In this document: positions 16,840 through 24,827 of the stretch, piece after piece
How the letters are laid out: each line of letters begins with the position of its first letter
Numbering within the stretch: position 1 is the stretch's first letter
Assembly (NCBI RefSeq): GCF_014695585.1
Contig: NZ_JACJON010000084.1
Coordinates: 62,001 to 126,000 of the forward strand
From: Microcoleus sp. FACHB-831
GTDB lineage: Bacteria > Cyanobacteriota > Cyanobacteriia > Cyanobacteriales > FACHB-T130
Direction of reading: 5' to 3'
DNA: 64,000 nt
Program-made: the position numbers and the translations under genes
The notes under the pieces: generated by a model
What the model saw: only the letters and a program-made list of their open reading frames with translations
The model's database searches: none
What the model was told of the DNA's origin: nothing

Positions 16840-19191
16840 TCACCTTGGGTTAGCGAGGTTGGAGAATGCTGGAGTTGTCAGCGATGCCGACCCGCGTAAG
16901 AGTGGTGTTTTAGATTGGAGCGCGGGCGTGGGCAACACTGGAGTTGTCAGCGATGCCGACCCGCGTAAGAGTGGTGTTTTAGATTGGACACTAGGGCTAT
17001 CCAGTCTTAACATAGTCAACGATGCCGACCCGTCTAACAACGGTGTTTTAGTTCCGCTAGAGGTGGGGAATAGCAAAGGTGGCATTATTACGGAATTGAT
17101 GGCTGGTGCTGTTTGAGGTTGAACCGCAGCAGGTAAGGTTGTAGTTGGCAGCGTTGCCTGCTTGATGGCTGGTGCTGTTTGAGGTTGAACCGCAGCAGGT
17201 AAGGTTGTAGTTGGCAGCGTTGCCTGCTTGATGGCTGGTGCTGTTTTAGATTGGCCTGGGATAGGGAGGGGTAGAATTGTTGCTGCTGCTAACTTACCCG
17301 ATGAAGACGTTTGAGATGGCTCAAGGTTGGGTAGGGGTAAAGTTGGTTCTGCTACAGAATTATCCCTAGACAGTGATTCAGGTTGATAAGGGGTCGGTAA
17401 CTTTGGCGCTGCTACAGAATTGTCCGCCGACAGTGATTTAGGTTGATAAGGGGTCGGTAACTTTGGCAGTGGTGAAGATGGGGTGAATGATGGTATTCCA
17501 GGTTGTGGATTTACCAAAGTTGGCGCTGCTGCGGAATTGTCCGCCGACGGTGATTTAGGTTGATAAGGGGTCGGTAACTTTGGCAGTGGAGAAGATGGGG
17601 TGAATGATGGTATTCCAGGTTGTGGATTTACCTGAGCGGTTTCCAGGGCTTTCATCAGTTCCGCATGAGCAGAATCTAATTGAGAGCCTGGATCGTGTGC
17701 TACCCAGCCTTGTTCGGTCAATTCTCGCCATTCAAAGTGGAGATGAGACCCGGTTGAACTGCCAGTGTTGCCAACCTTACCAATGACGCTTCCCTGTTCG
17801 ACCCACTGACCTGGTTGAACCGCTATTTCGGAGAGGTGGGCATAGAGACTTTCACGGGTTTCGTTGTGCTGAAGGACAACAGATAAACCATAGCCGCCCA
17901 TCCAGTCTGCGATCGCTACCTTACCAGCATAAGCCGCTAATACTGGCGTTCCCACAGGTGCGCCTATGTCTGTACCTGCATGAAACCTGCGATCGCCGCT
18001 TATAGGATGAATCCGCCAGCCAAACACTGAAGTAATTGAAGCCGGAATCGACAAGGGGAAAAGCATGCTGGTATTGCCATTGCCTGCGCGTCCAGATTCG
18101 TAGATTTTAGGATTGTAGTAAGCCAAAGGCGTTGGCGTCGTGCTTTCCTCATTGCCCTCTCCATCGTCAAATGTTGGCACGATGGAGTTTTTCATGCGAA
18201 TACCGCTGATATTCACTCGCAACGGCCCAATTTTGACTGGCCCGATAGCTGCGATCGCGGTTTGCCCCATTCTCAGCCTGCTGCGTCTTAGCGAACGCAG
18301 CGATCGCCCCTTGCGTGTACTTTCTATGTAGCGCCCGATGTCTGCACTAGCCAACTCCCGCCGTCGCAAAGGGCTGGTTTCTATGTAGCGCCCGACGTTA
18401 GCCGTTTCCAAATTGCGTTTGCGAACGCCTCTTGTTTCTATATAGCGTCCGGCTTTAGCTGTTTCAAAGTTAGGCTTGCGAACGCCTCTTGTTTCTATAT
18501 AGCGTCCGGCTTTAGCTGTTTCAAAGTTAGGCTTGCGAACGCGGCGGGTTTCTATGTAGCGCCTTGCATTAGCTGTATCCAAGTTGCGCCTGCGAACGCG
18601 GGCAGTTTTAAACGAACGTCTAGTGTCAGCAGTTGCAATAGAGCGCGTCCTGTTACCACAGCCCTTTCGACATCTGGTAGAGCCTTCCGACGCTATAACA
18701 GAATTTGGTTCATCGTAAGTGCGAGTCGCTCCAATGCTGTACTCAGTCGAGTCTATATAAGCATTGTTGTTGAATTTATCGACTTTAGCACTTTCGTAGG
18801 GTAAAGGGGGTTTGTCTAGACTGCGACGAGATCTCCTTGGTGGATCGATCAGGTCTTTAGCCCTAGTTGACACAGACGAGTCAAGGGGGGGACTTACCGA
18901 GTCTTCGCGTACAACACGATTTTCTGACTCGGCTTGCGATACTAATCGTCTGCGGCGGCTAGATGCCTCTCGTTTGGGTGCTGGTGGTGCAAGGCTGCGT
19001 ACAACATCAGGTACTGACGTTTCTCCCGTTGCCTCGCTGCTTGCCTTGTCTGGGTTAGAATCGCTTTGCGCCCAAACAATACCGCTGCTAAGGATGCCAA
19101 GACCGCCAATCCAGCCAAGCCCCTGCATTAAAAGCGATCGCCGATATAAAAAACTCAAAAAATTGTAATTTTTGGAGGGTCGCTGGGTCAT
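16840..19191 (-). CDS. Repeat-rich M23 family metallopeptidase (LytM/NlpD-like)
   Basis: The product is 783 residues from the ATG at 19191, which has GAGG 6 nt upstream; a GTG at 19212 is possible. An N-terminal hydrophobic segment (LLMQGLGWIGGLGILSSGIV) exports or anchors it. Residues about 195-300 are basic tandem repeats of about 19 residues containing RYIETRGVRKPNFETAKAG. The M23 domain follows, with HAGTDIGAPVGTPV and HLHFEWR supplying the zinc His/Asp residues and a GNTGSSTGSHLHF stretch. The last 280 residues are Pro/Ser/Thr-rich repeats such as SKTPLLRGSASLTT. All expected metal ligands are present, so it is likely an active peptidoglycan endopeptidase acting at the cell wall. The flanking repeats may bind envelope polymers; this is inference. 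Confidence 0.9.
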   Translation of the reverse strand: MTQRPSKNYNFLSFLYRRSLLMQGLGWIGGLGILSSGIVWAQSDSNPDKASSEATGETSVPDVVRSLAPPAPKREASSRRRRLVSQAESENRVVREDSVSPPLDSSVSTRAKDLIDPPRRSRRSLDKPPLPYESAKVDKFNNNAYIDSTEYSIGATRTYDEPNSVIASEGSTRCRKGCGNRTRSIATADTRRSFKTARVRRRNLDTANARRYIETRRVRKPNFETAKAGRYIETRGVRKPNFETAKAGRYIETRGVRKRNLETANVGRYIETSPLRRRELASADIGRYIESTRKGRSLRSLRRSRLRMGQTAIAAIGPVKIGPLRVNISGIRMKNSIVPTFDDGEGNEESTTPTPLAYYNPKIYESGRAGNGNTSMLFPLSIPASITSVFGWRIHPISGDRRFHAGTDIGAPVGTPVLAAYAGKVAIADWMGGYGLSVVLQHNETRESLYAHLSEIAVQPGQWVEQGSVIGKVGNTGSSTGSHLHFEWRELTEQGWVAHDPGSQLDSAHAELMKALETAQVNPQPGIPSFTPSSPLPKLPTPYQPKSPSADNSAAAPTLVNPQPGIPSFTPSSPLPKLPTPYQPKSLSADNSVAAPKLPTPYQPESLSRDNSVAEPTLPLPNLEPSQTSSSGKLAAATILPLPIPGQSKTAPAIKQATLPTTTLPAAVQPQTAPAIKQATLPTTTLPAAVQPQTAPAINSVIMPPLLFPTSSGTKTPLLDGSASLTMLRLDSPSVQSKTPLLRGSASLTTPVLPTPALQSKTPLLRGSASLTTPAFSNLANPR
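17096..17227. repeat. Two identical 66-bp tandem units within the M23 gene
   Basis: A 66-bp unit (22 codons) occurs at 17096-17161 and again at 17162-17227, apparently identical, with a third partial copy beginning at 17228. It encodes a Pro/Thr/Ala segment beginning QTAPAIKQATLPTTT. A 48-bp stretch is also duplicated at 16871 and 16940 (69-bp period), and a 57-bp unit repeats near 18421 and 18478. Lack of divergence suggests recent or ongoing repeat expansion. Confidence 0.85.
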
Positions 19192-19304
19192 TTTCGCCTC
19201 AATACTCCTCACTCACTCACTAAAGCAATTCTGGCTAGCTTGTTGTGTAGAGACATTGCGTGCAACATTTCTACCCAATTTGCTTTCACCTTGAACTGTA
19301 AAAC

Positions 19305-20099
19305 TTAAATATCATAGCCCAGACTGATTGTACCGGGCTTAAGGCAAATTTCTGATGTTGTTGCTGCTAGCTGCAAGCGGACTCGCAACTCTCCGGTAGA
19401 GCAAACACCTACAACAACTCCAGGGCACCCGTCTACGACGACGGGACGATTGATGCAACCCAGAAGCTCTAGGTAAGACGGTAGTAGAGTTTCTATGTCT
19501 TCCTGATGCAAGCGTTGATAGCCCGATAATAAACCGCGTATGGCGATCGCTGCTAGCATTTCCAACGATGTTACCGTATTGGTCGTATCTTTACCCTGCG
19601 ATCGCAGGTTGATTCCCGTCTCTGGAACTGGATTATCCCAGTTGATCCCGACGCCTACGACAGCTTTGGCAATTTTATTCTTATTTACTCTAGTTTCCGT
19701 TAAAATACCGCCAAGTTTGCGTCCTTGAACTATCAGGTCATTGGGCCACTTGATTAAGACGGGTACGGCGTACTTACGCAATTCTGTCGCTATTCCCCAA
19801 GCGCTACACATAGTCAAGGCGGCGCTATTTACTGCTGGCAGGTCGGGTTCTAGCGCCATAGATAAATATAATCCGCCAGCTGAAGACTGCCACTGTCGTC
19901 CCCACTGACCCCGCCCTGCTGTTTGTTGCTGGGCGATGACTACTGTTCCTGCTGTAGCGCCTTCCTCTATTAATTTCCAGAGGGTTTGGTTTGTGGAGGG
20001 GAGGGTTTCAAATATATGGCAGGAAAGTTGTAAAGGTGCAGCATCCTGTAACAGCGCTTCAAGCTGTTGCTGATTAAATGTCACTGTTGAAAAATTCAC
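19305..20099 (-). CDS. birA: Biotin--[acetyl-CoA-carboxylase] ligase
   Basis: The 264-residue product has the biotin ligase core: STNQTLWKLIEEGA, the nucleotide/biotin loop GRGQWGRQW, KWPNDLIVQGRKLGGILTE with the catalytic Lys, and VVGVGINW. It activates biotin with ATP and attaches it to the carboxyl carrier protein of acetyl-CoA carboxylase. There is no N-terminal helix-turn-helix, so it is the enzyme-only type without repressor function. The start appears to be the GTG at 20099 (MNFSTVTFN). It is divergent from pgeF, only 53 bp away, so their promoters overlap. Confidence 0.94.
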   Translation of the reverse strand: MNFSTVTFNQQQLEALLQDAAPLQLSCHIFETLPSTNQTLWKLIEEGATAGTVVIAQQQTAGRGQWGRQWQSSAGGLYLSMALEPDLPAVNSAALTMCSAWGIATELRKYAVPVLIKWPNDLIVQGRKLGGILTETRVNKNKIAKAVVGVGINWDNPVPETGINLRSQGKDTTNTVTSLEMLAAIAIRGLLSGYQRLHQEDIETLLPSYLELLGCINRPVVVDGCPGVVVGVCSTGELRVRLQLAATTSEICLKPGTISLGYDI

Positions 20100-20152
20100 T
20101 AAATACTTGCATAAGCTAGCATTATTGCACTTGTATTTGAGGAGTTTTCACA

Positions 20153-20983
20153 ATGTCGCAGCTTTCGCCCACCCTGCCGCAAAATTCTATGCATAGCTGG
20201 CACTGGCGCAGCTGGGAAGGATTGCCCTATTTAACTTGCAGCCTGCTGGAAAAGTGGCCGCACGGTTTTTTTACTAAACAGTTTTCGCCTCAGTATCCGG
20301 CGGAGTTGGTGAAGGTGTTACAGCCGGATGCTGGAGTTTATCGAGTTAAACAGGTACATGGCAACGCGGTGCTAACGCCTTCGGAAATAGAAGCGGCTAT
20401 GTCTTCTGAGTCCCCGCCGATTGATGAGTTGCCAGCGGCTGATGGTGTTTTGAGCGATCGCTCAAAACAGTCTGTGTGGGTTTGCAGCGCCGATTGCACG
20501 CCTGTCTTGATTGCTGATACTCATACCGGACAGGTGGCGGCGGTTCATGCTGGTTGGCGGGGGACGGCGACGAAAATTGTCCCCAACGCGATCGCTCGTT
20601 TTGTGTCTTCTGGGAGTAAGCTGCAAAATTTACTTGTTGCTATGGGGCCTGCGATCGCTGGTTCTGTCTACCAGCTCTCTACTCACGTAGCTGCTGAAGT
20701 AGGAGCAAGCATCTTACCCGATACTTACCAAGAAGACAATATAGAAGAAATTCTGGCAGCCATGTCGCAGATAACTGATTCCCCGCTGTCACCAGATGCA
20801 CAAGCAGGACGGGTGCGATTGGATGTAAGGCGGGTGAATGCCATACAGCTACAACAGTTGGGGATTGAGCCAGAACAGATAGCGATCGCGCCTCACTGCA
20901 CTTACCAAGACCCAGAGCATTTCTTCTCTTATCGACGAGAGCATCTCAAGAAAGTCCAATGGTCGGGCATACTTAGCGTTTAG
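20153..20983 (+). CDS. pgeF: Peptidoglycan editing factor PgeF (YfiH/DUF152 family)
   Basis: The 276-residue product carries the family signatures: RVKQVHGNAVL, SADCTPVLIAD, AAVHAGWRGTATK and IAPHCTYQDPEHFFSYRR. The His and Cys residues of these motifs form the zinc site. Family members hydrolyse or edit wrongly built muropeptides (L-Ser instead of L-Ala) and were earlier called polyphenol oxidases. The ATG at 20153 follows GAGGAG with good spacing. It is divergent from birA and its 3' end faces the Gly/Thr-repeat gene across a clear hairpin. Confidence 0.93.
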   Translation: MSQLSPTLPQNSMHSWHWRSWEGLPYLTCSLLEKWPHGFFTKQFSPQYPAELVKVLQPDAGVYRVKQVHGNAVLTPSEIEAAMSSESPPIDELPAADGVLSDRSKQSVWVCSADCTPVLIADTHTGQVAAVHAGWRGTATKIVPNAIARFVSSGSKLQNLLVAMGPAIAGSVYQLSTHVAAEVGASILPDTYQEDNIEEILAAMSQITDSPLSPDAQAGRVRLDVRRVNAIQLQQLGIEPEQIAIAPHCTYQDPEHFFSYRREHLKKVQWSGILSV

Positions 20984-21031
20984 TTTGTAGCCCAAAACTG
21001 CCCAGCCTCTGACATGAAATAGAAATAAATA

Positions 21032-21069
21032 AAAAACCGCCCCCAGTTCATGACCTGGAGGCGGTTTTT
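21032..21069. terminator. Strong bidirectional terminator
   Basis: Arms AAAAACCGCC (21032-21041) and GGCGGTTTTT (21060-21069), extended by an inner CCAG/CTGG stem with one bulged base, form a GC-rich hairpin. A-run and T-run flank it on opposite sides, so it works in both directions. It sits between the convergent pgeF and the Gly/Thr-repeat gene. Confidence 0.9.
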
Positions 21070-21158
21070 ATACTACTTGTCTAAATCAAACTAGAGCGCT
21101 CTTTGGTTGGCAACTCGTCTCACATACATGAGAGCGAGTTGCGCGTTTAGTGCGTTAG

Positions 21159-24110
21159 TTACTGCGCTGGTGCGGGGGCTGGGGCTGTGCTGTCAGCTGG
21201 TGCGGGGGTTGGAGCGATTTCCGTTGTGCCCGTTGCTGGGGTTGTGGTGGTGCCAGTTCCAGTTCCAGTGCCTGTTCCGGTGCCTGTTCCAGTTCCGGTG
21301 CTGGAGCCTGCGCCATCAGTTGTGGCGCCAGTTCCAGTTCCAGTTCCGCTTCCAGTGCCTGTTCCAGTTCCGGTGCTGGAGCCTGCGCCATCAGTTGTAA
21401 TGCCTGTTCCAGTTCCAGTTCCGCTTCCAGTGCCTGTTCCAGTTCCAGTGCTGGAGCCTGCGCCATCAGTTGTGGTGCCTGTTCCAGTTCCAGTTCCGCT
21501 TCCAGTGCCTGTTCCTGTTCCAGTTCCGGTGCTGCCACCTGTGGTGCCGGTGCCTGTTCCGGTGCTACCACCTGTGGTGCCTGTTCCGCTGGTGCCTGTG
21601 CCAGTTCCGGTTCCAGCCCCGCTGCCAGTGCCTGTTCCTGTTCCGCTGCCACCAGTTGTGCCGGTGGTTGTATCGGCTTCGTCAACCGGAATCTCTCTTA
21701 AACCCTGCATACCAGGGAAGACTCGGCTGCTATTGCCTACTGTCTGAAAGGCACGGATTACCTTACCTTTCACTTTGTTACGACCGTAGGCATGACCGCG
21801 ACCGTACCGGTTAGCACGACCCCGGACCTGACCGCGACCTTCACGATCGTCATCATCACCGCCATCGTTGTCGTCATCGTCATCGCGCTGAACCACTAAG
21901 AGCTTCTGCCCGTCACGACTGCGCTCAACAGTTAAGTTAGCAGCAACGCCAGATCCAAATATGCTGTATTCGCGACCTTTACCGTTGACGAAGGCAAAAG
22001 CCAGATTGAACTGATTCTGAACTGACGATTGGCCAATTGAGAAGTCACCGCCAACTGTGCCAGAGCCTGTGCCAGAGCCTGTGCCAGAGCCTGTGCCTGA
22101 TGCTGTGCCTGTACCTGTACCTGTACCTGTGCCTGTGCCTGTACCTGTGCCTGTGCCTGTACCTGCGCCTGCGCCTGTGCCTGTGCCTGTGCCTGTACCT
22201 GTACCTGTGCCTGTGCCACCACCTGCTGTTGTGCCACCAGTGCCACCAGTGCCACCAGAACCACCAGTGCTACCGCCTGCAAAGCCACCGCCGCTGCCAC
22301 CAGCGCTACCACCGCCTGTAAAGGAACCGCCTCCTAAATTGATGGTATTGCTGTTTTTGATGACGTTGGTGTTAAAGGTAGTATCCGGATCGTTGCCGTT
22401 GATGTAAACAAAATTTTGCTGGCCTTTTTCAGAGCCGAAGCCTGTGTTCTTGCTCTTATCTGACCCACCACCAAAGTTATAGGTGGTATCGCCACCATAG
22501 TAGGTTGTGATGTTGTTGTTTACATCGTAGTTGTAGGCTACTTTCCCACTCGTCGTCCCACCTGTACCACTTGTGGTACCACCAGTCATGCTGCTGGCAA
22601 CTATACCCGCGGTGAATTCTGTACGGCCTTTGCTTGCGCCTTCAGCTACGAACTTGCTGCTTTCTTGCTCAAACTTAAACTTCGTTGTGCTGTTAGGGCT
22701 GATAAAGCCAGCAGATGTGCTACCAACTTTGGTAACTACGCCCACACCTTCGCCTTCAACTGTAAATTTACTCTGAGCAGTACTCTTGAAGGCTTGCTGA
22801 TTTTGCGCGGTGAACGAGGTAACGCCGCCGATATTGCCTTCTACGCCAACACCCTGACCTTGGATGTTAAACTTCTGGCTGCTTTCACCACCTGCACTCT
22901 CAATACTGAACTTGGTTACGGCATCCTGGCTCTTAAAGCCTATCTTGCTAACTTGTTGGGCGCTCAATACTTGAGTGCTCATCATGTCGTCATCGTCGTC
23001 GCCGTCGTCGTCGCCACTAGCTGTGGTTGTGGTGCCAGTCGTGCCTGTACCAGTTGTGGTGCCAGTTGTGGTGCCAGTTGTGCCAGTTGTGCCAGTTGTG
23101 CCAGTACCAGTTGCTGTCGTGTCTGTACCAGTTGTGCCTGTGGTGCCAGTACCAGTTGCTGTCGTGCCTGTGGTGCCAGTTGTACCGCCAGTTGCTGTCG
23201 TGCCTGTACCAGTTGTGGTGCCAGTTGTACCGCCAGTTGCTGTCGTGTCTGTACCAGTCGTGCCTGTGGTGCCCGTCATTGCACCACCAGTTGTGCCACC
23301 TGAGCCACTCATCGTGCCCGTACCGCTGGTGGTACTCATTGCGCCATCGTCATCTGAATCAGAATCAGAAGAGAGGGCAGCAACACGCTGATCGTCATCA
23401 TTGGTGTTGAAGTTGACTTTTCCCTCGCCTTCGAGCTTAAATTTAACTTTTTGGCCGAGCAGGAATTCTGGATCCTCAACAGCACCTACAGTTCCGGTGC
23501 TGAGCTTAACATCTGAAGGAAGACCTATCGTACCGTTCGTCAGCTTGGCATCAAATGCACCAACGCTCATCAGACCCTGCTTGGCCTGATAACTAGATGC
23601 AGAGCTGCCAGTTAAGCTTACGTTTGTTAGTGGTAGGAAGACTAGGGGAGCAGAACCTTTGACGATTGGGCTAACCAGCGTTCCACCCAAAAATGCTTGG
23701 CTGGTAAAAGAATTTAAAGTAAAGTCCACTTTCATTGGTACGCCTACAAAGGGAATCGGGGTACCAGTACGTGAAAAGGCTAAACCTGATAGAGTACCTG
23801 CCAAACTACCCGTATCCATCGCATCCGGGCGACCGTTGGTATTGACATCTTTGAAGCTGGAAGCGTTCGGTATGAAGCGAGCCGAACTTGTTACTCCAGC
23901 AGGGGTTTGCAGTTGCAACTGCCGGACGCGAATGTCAAAAAGAGTAGGAGCGGGCTTGCCAGGATTTTGTGGCTGCGTGAAGAAGGCTGCATCGCCTTTT
24001 ATACTACCGCCTGTAACCGTAACTTGAGCATTAGCAGAAGGAGCAAGAGCTAGGGCCAAGCCTCCAGCGATACCTAGAAAAACAACGGAGCGAGTTGAAT
24101 TGGCGATCAT
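21159..24110 (-). CDS. Secreted Gly/Thr-repeat protein, 983 residues
   Basis: A clear signal peptide (residues 1-28, core [15 protein letters not shown], cleavage after ANA) leads into a globular part (about 29-250) with little similarity I can name. Then come three low-complexity blocks: GTT/TGT repeats (about 260-365) next to acidic runs ([16 protein letters not shown]), a Gly/Ser/Thr block (about 600-690), and a C-terminal block (about 830-965) with 25-residue repeats containing [14 protein letters not shown]. Between them is an ordered segment ([18 protein letters not shown], then [14 protein letters not shown]) and an Arg/Gly-rich stretch. The end is Pro/Ala-rich. GGAG lies 9 nt before the ATG. 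I infer an exported, possibly O-glycosylated sheath, slime or surface protein with acidic, perhaps Ca-binding, patches. The family is unknown to me. Confidence 0.8.
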   Translation of the reverse strand: MIANSTRSVVFLGIAGGLALALAPSANAQVTVTGGSIKGDAAFFTQPQNPGKPAPTLFDIRVRQLQLQTPAGVTSSARFIPNASSFKDVNTNGRPDAMDTGSLAGTLSGLAFSRTGTPIPFVGVPMKVDFTLNSFTSQAFLGGTLVSPIVKGSAPLVFLPLTNVSLTGSSASSYQAKQGLMSVGAFDAKLTNGTIGLPSDVKLSTGTVGAVEDPEFLLGQKVKFKLEGEGKVNFNTNDDDQRVAALSSDSDSDDDGAMSTTSGTGTMSGSGGTTGGAMTGTTGTTGTDTTATGGTTGTTTGTGTTATGGTTGTTGTTATGTGTTGTTGTDTTATGTGTTGTTGTTGTTTGTTTGTGTTGTTTTASGDDDGDDDDDMMSTQVLSAQQVSKIGFKSQDAVTKFSIESAGGESSQKFNIQGQGVGVEGNIGGVTSFTAQNQQAFKSTAQSKFTVEGEGVGVVTKVGSTSAGFISPNSTTKFKFEQESSKFVAEGASKGRTEFTAGIVASSMTGGTTSGTGGTTSGKVAYNYDVNNNITTYYGGDTTYNFGGGSDKSKNTGFGSEKGQQNFVYINGNDPDTTFNTNVIKNSNTINLGGGSFTGGGSAGGSGGGFAGGSTGGSGGTGGTGGTTAGGGTGTGTGTGTGTGTGAGAGTGTGTGTGTGTGTGTGTGTASGTGSGTGSGTGSGTVGGDFSIGQSSVQNQFNLAFAFVNGKGREYSIFGSGVAANLTVERSRDGQKLLVVQRDDDDDNDGGDDDDREGRGQVRGRANRYGRGHAYGRNKVKGKVIRAFQTVGNSSRVFPGMQGLREIPVDEADTTTGTTGGSGTGTGTGSGAGTGTGTGTSGTGTTGGSTGTGTGTTGGSTGTGTGTGTGSGTGTGTGTTTDGAGSSTGTGTGTGSGTGTGTGITTDGAGSSTGTGTGTGSGTGTGTGATTDGAGSSTGTGTGTGTGTGTGTGTTTTPATGTTEIAPTPAPADSTAPAPAPAQ
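21301..21525. repeat. 75-bp tandem repeat encoding the C-terminal Gly/Thr block
   Basis: The marker CTGGAGCCTGCGCCATCAGT recurs at 21301, 21376 and 21451, a 75-bp (25-codon) period, with small changes between copies. The surrounding 21240-21640 and 22060-22260 are further simple GTN-ACN codon repeats. Such DNA is prone to copy-number change and also to assembly error. Confidence 0.85.
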
Positions 24111-24504
24111 GTGATTAAGACTCCATCTGGAAATTAATTACAACTAAGCAAAGTATCTAGCTCAACACTTAACAGGGAACAACTGTTAGTTTTTTTGAAT
24201 TTATCCTGACCCCATTTAGGGTTAGAAGTATTAAGAACGTGTGTAGATCTCCTGACTCTTACAGCGTTGTCATACGGGTAGGGCTTGTTGGAAGCTTACG
24301 AGCCGACCCTTTTAGTAGCTTTCTTTAGGCTATGACTTTGCCGTGTGAGAGAAGGTTCCCGAACAACCAAAAATTTTTTGAAATTTCTTAGTAGCAGATA
24401 AGACATAGGTTTCAGCCTTTGAAGTGCGGGGGAGCTATATAAATAGATCGGGTGCGAGCCGAAAAAGTTAGACAGCATGAACCTTACACAGGTTTAGCTA
24501 TAAC

Positions 24505-24648
24505 TAAGTAAGTTCGTCGGTAGTGCGGCTCCAAAAGGTGCAACCACTGCCTGTTCTACGCAGATATACGGATAAGTAAGTAAGTTTGTCAATGGGTGCA
24601 GCTAAAAAAATTGCGGGTAGCACCCGCGTTACGCAAATGTACGGAGAT
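24505..24648. repeat. Two imperfect 72-bp tandem repeats with conserved hairpins
   Basis: Copy 1 (24505-24576) and copy 2 (24577-24648) both begin TAAGTAAGTT/TGTC. Both contain a stem around a GC-GCT-A-rich loop, and both end with TACGCA-AT-TACGGA. The stems use different bases (GTAGTG with CACTGC in copy 1, GGGTGC with GCACCC in copy 2), so the hairpin rather than the exact sequence seems kept. They lie in the presumed 5' leader or promoter of the leftward repeat-protein gene. No known riboswitch class was matched. Confidence 0.6.
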
Positions 24649-24783
24649 ATAGGTAATCTTTTACAAGCTTGATACTTTTTGCTAACCGCTCCTCTAACCT
24701 CTTTAGTTTTACGATTGCGGCTTTACTTATCTCTTCTCTACTAGGTACGGCACATTAGGGTTCAATAGGGTTCACAGTACGGA

Positions 24784-24809
24784 TAAAAAAAGGTGGGCAA
24801 TGCCCACCC
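24784..24809 (-). terminator. Intrinsic terminator of the porin gene
   Basis: On the minus strand the hairpin GGTGGGCATTGCCCACC is followed at once by seven T residues (24784-24790 on the plus strand as A). It begins about 18 bp after the porin stop codon. The same hairpin core is used after the glucan phosphorylase gene at 48811-48827. Confidence 0.9.
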
Positions 24810-24827
24810 TACCCAAATCGAAAATTC

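Larger units (their letters stand above)
24111..24827. other. 717-bp upstream region of the Gly/Thr-repeat gene
   Basis: The region lies between the start of the repeat gene (read leftward) and the end of the porin gene. It contains a terminator for the porin gene at its right end and a tandem 72-bp imperfect repeat at 24505-24648. An AT-rich promoter-like stretch lies near the start codon. The only reading frame (24296-24478, minus) has no signal of being real. Confidence 0.5.

Noticed and set aside
21187-21747. Plus-strand open frame of VPVPVP-type repeats opposite the Gly/Thr-repeat gene
   Set aside because: It is the antisense of GTN-ACN codon repeats; it lacks a start context, and the minus-strand frame has a signal peptide, a ribosome binding site and a terminator.
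22057-22407. Second plus-strand Val/Pro repeat frame
   Set aside because: Same cause: low-complexity antisense of the repeat-protein gene.
24505-24648. Known riboswitch (c-di-GMP, cobalamin, glutamine types considered)
   Set aside because: The conserved cores of these classes, as I remember them, do not match; kept only as an unassigned structured repeat.
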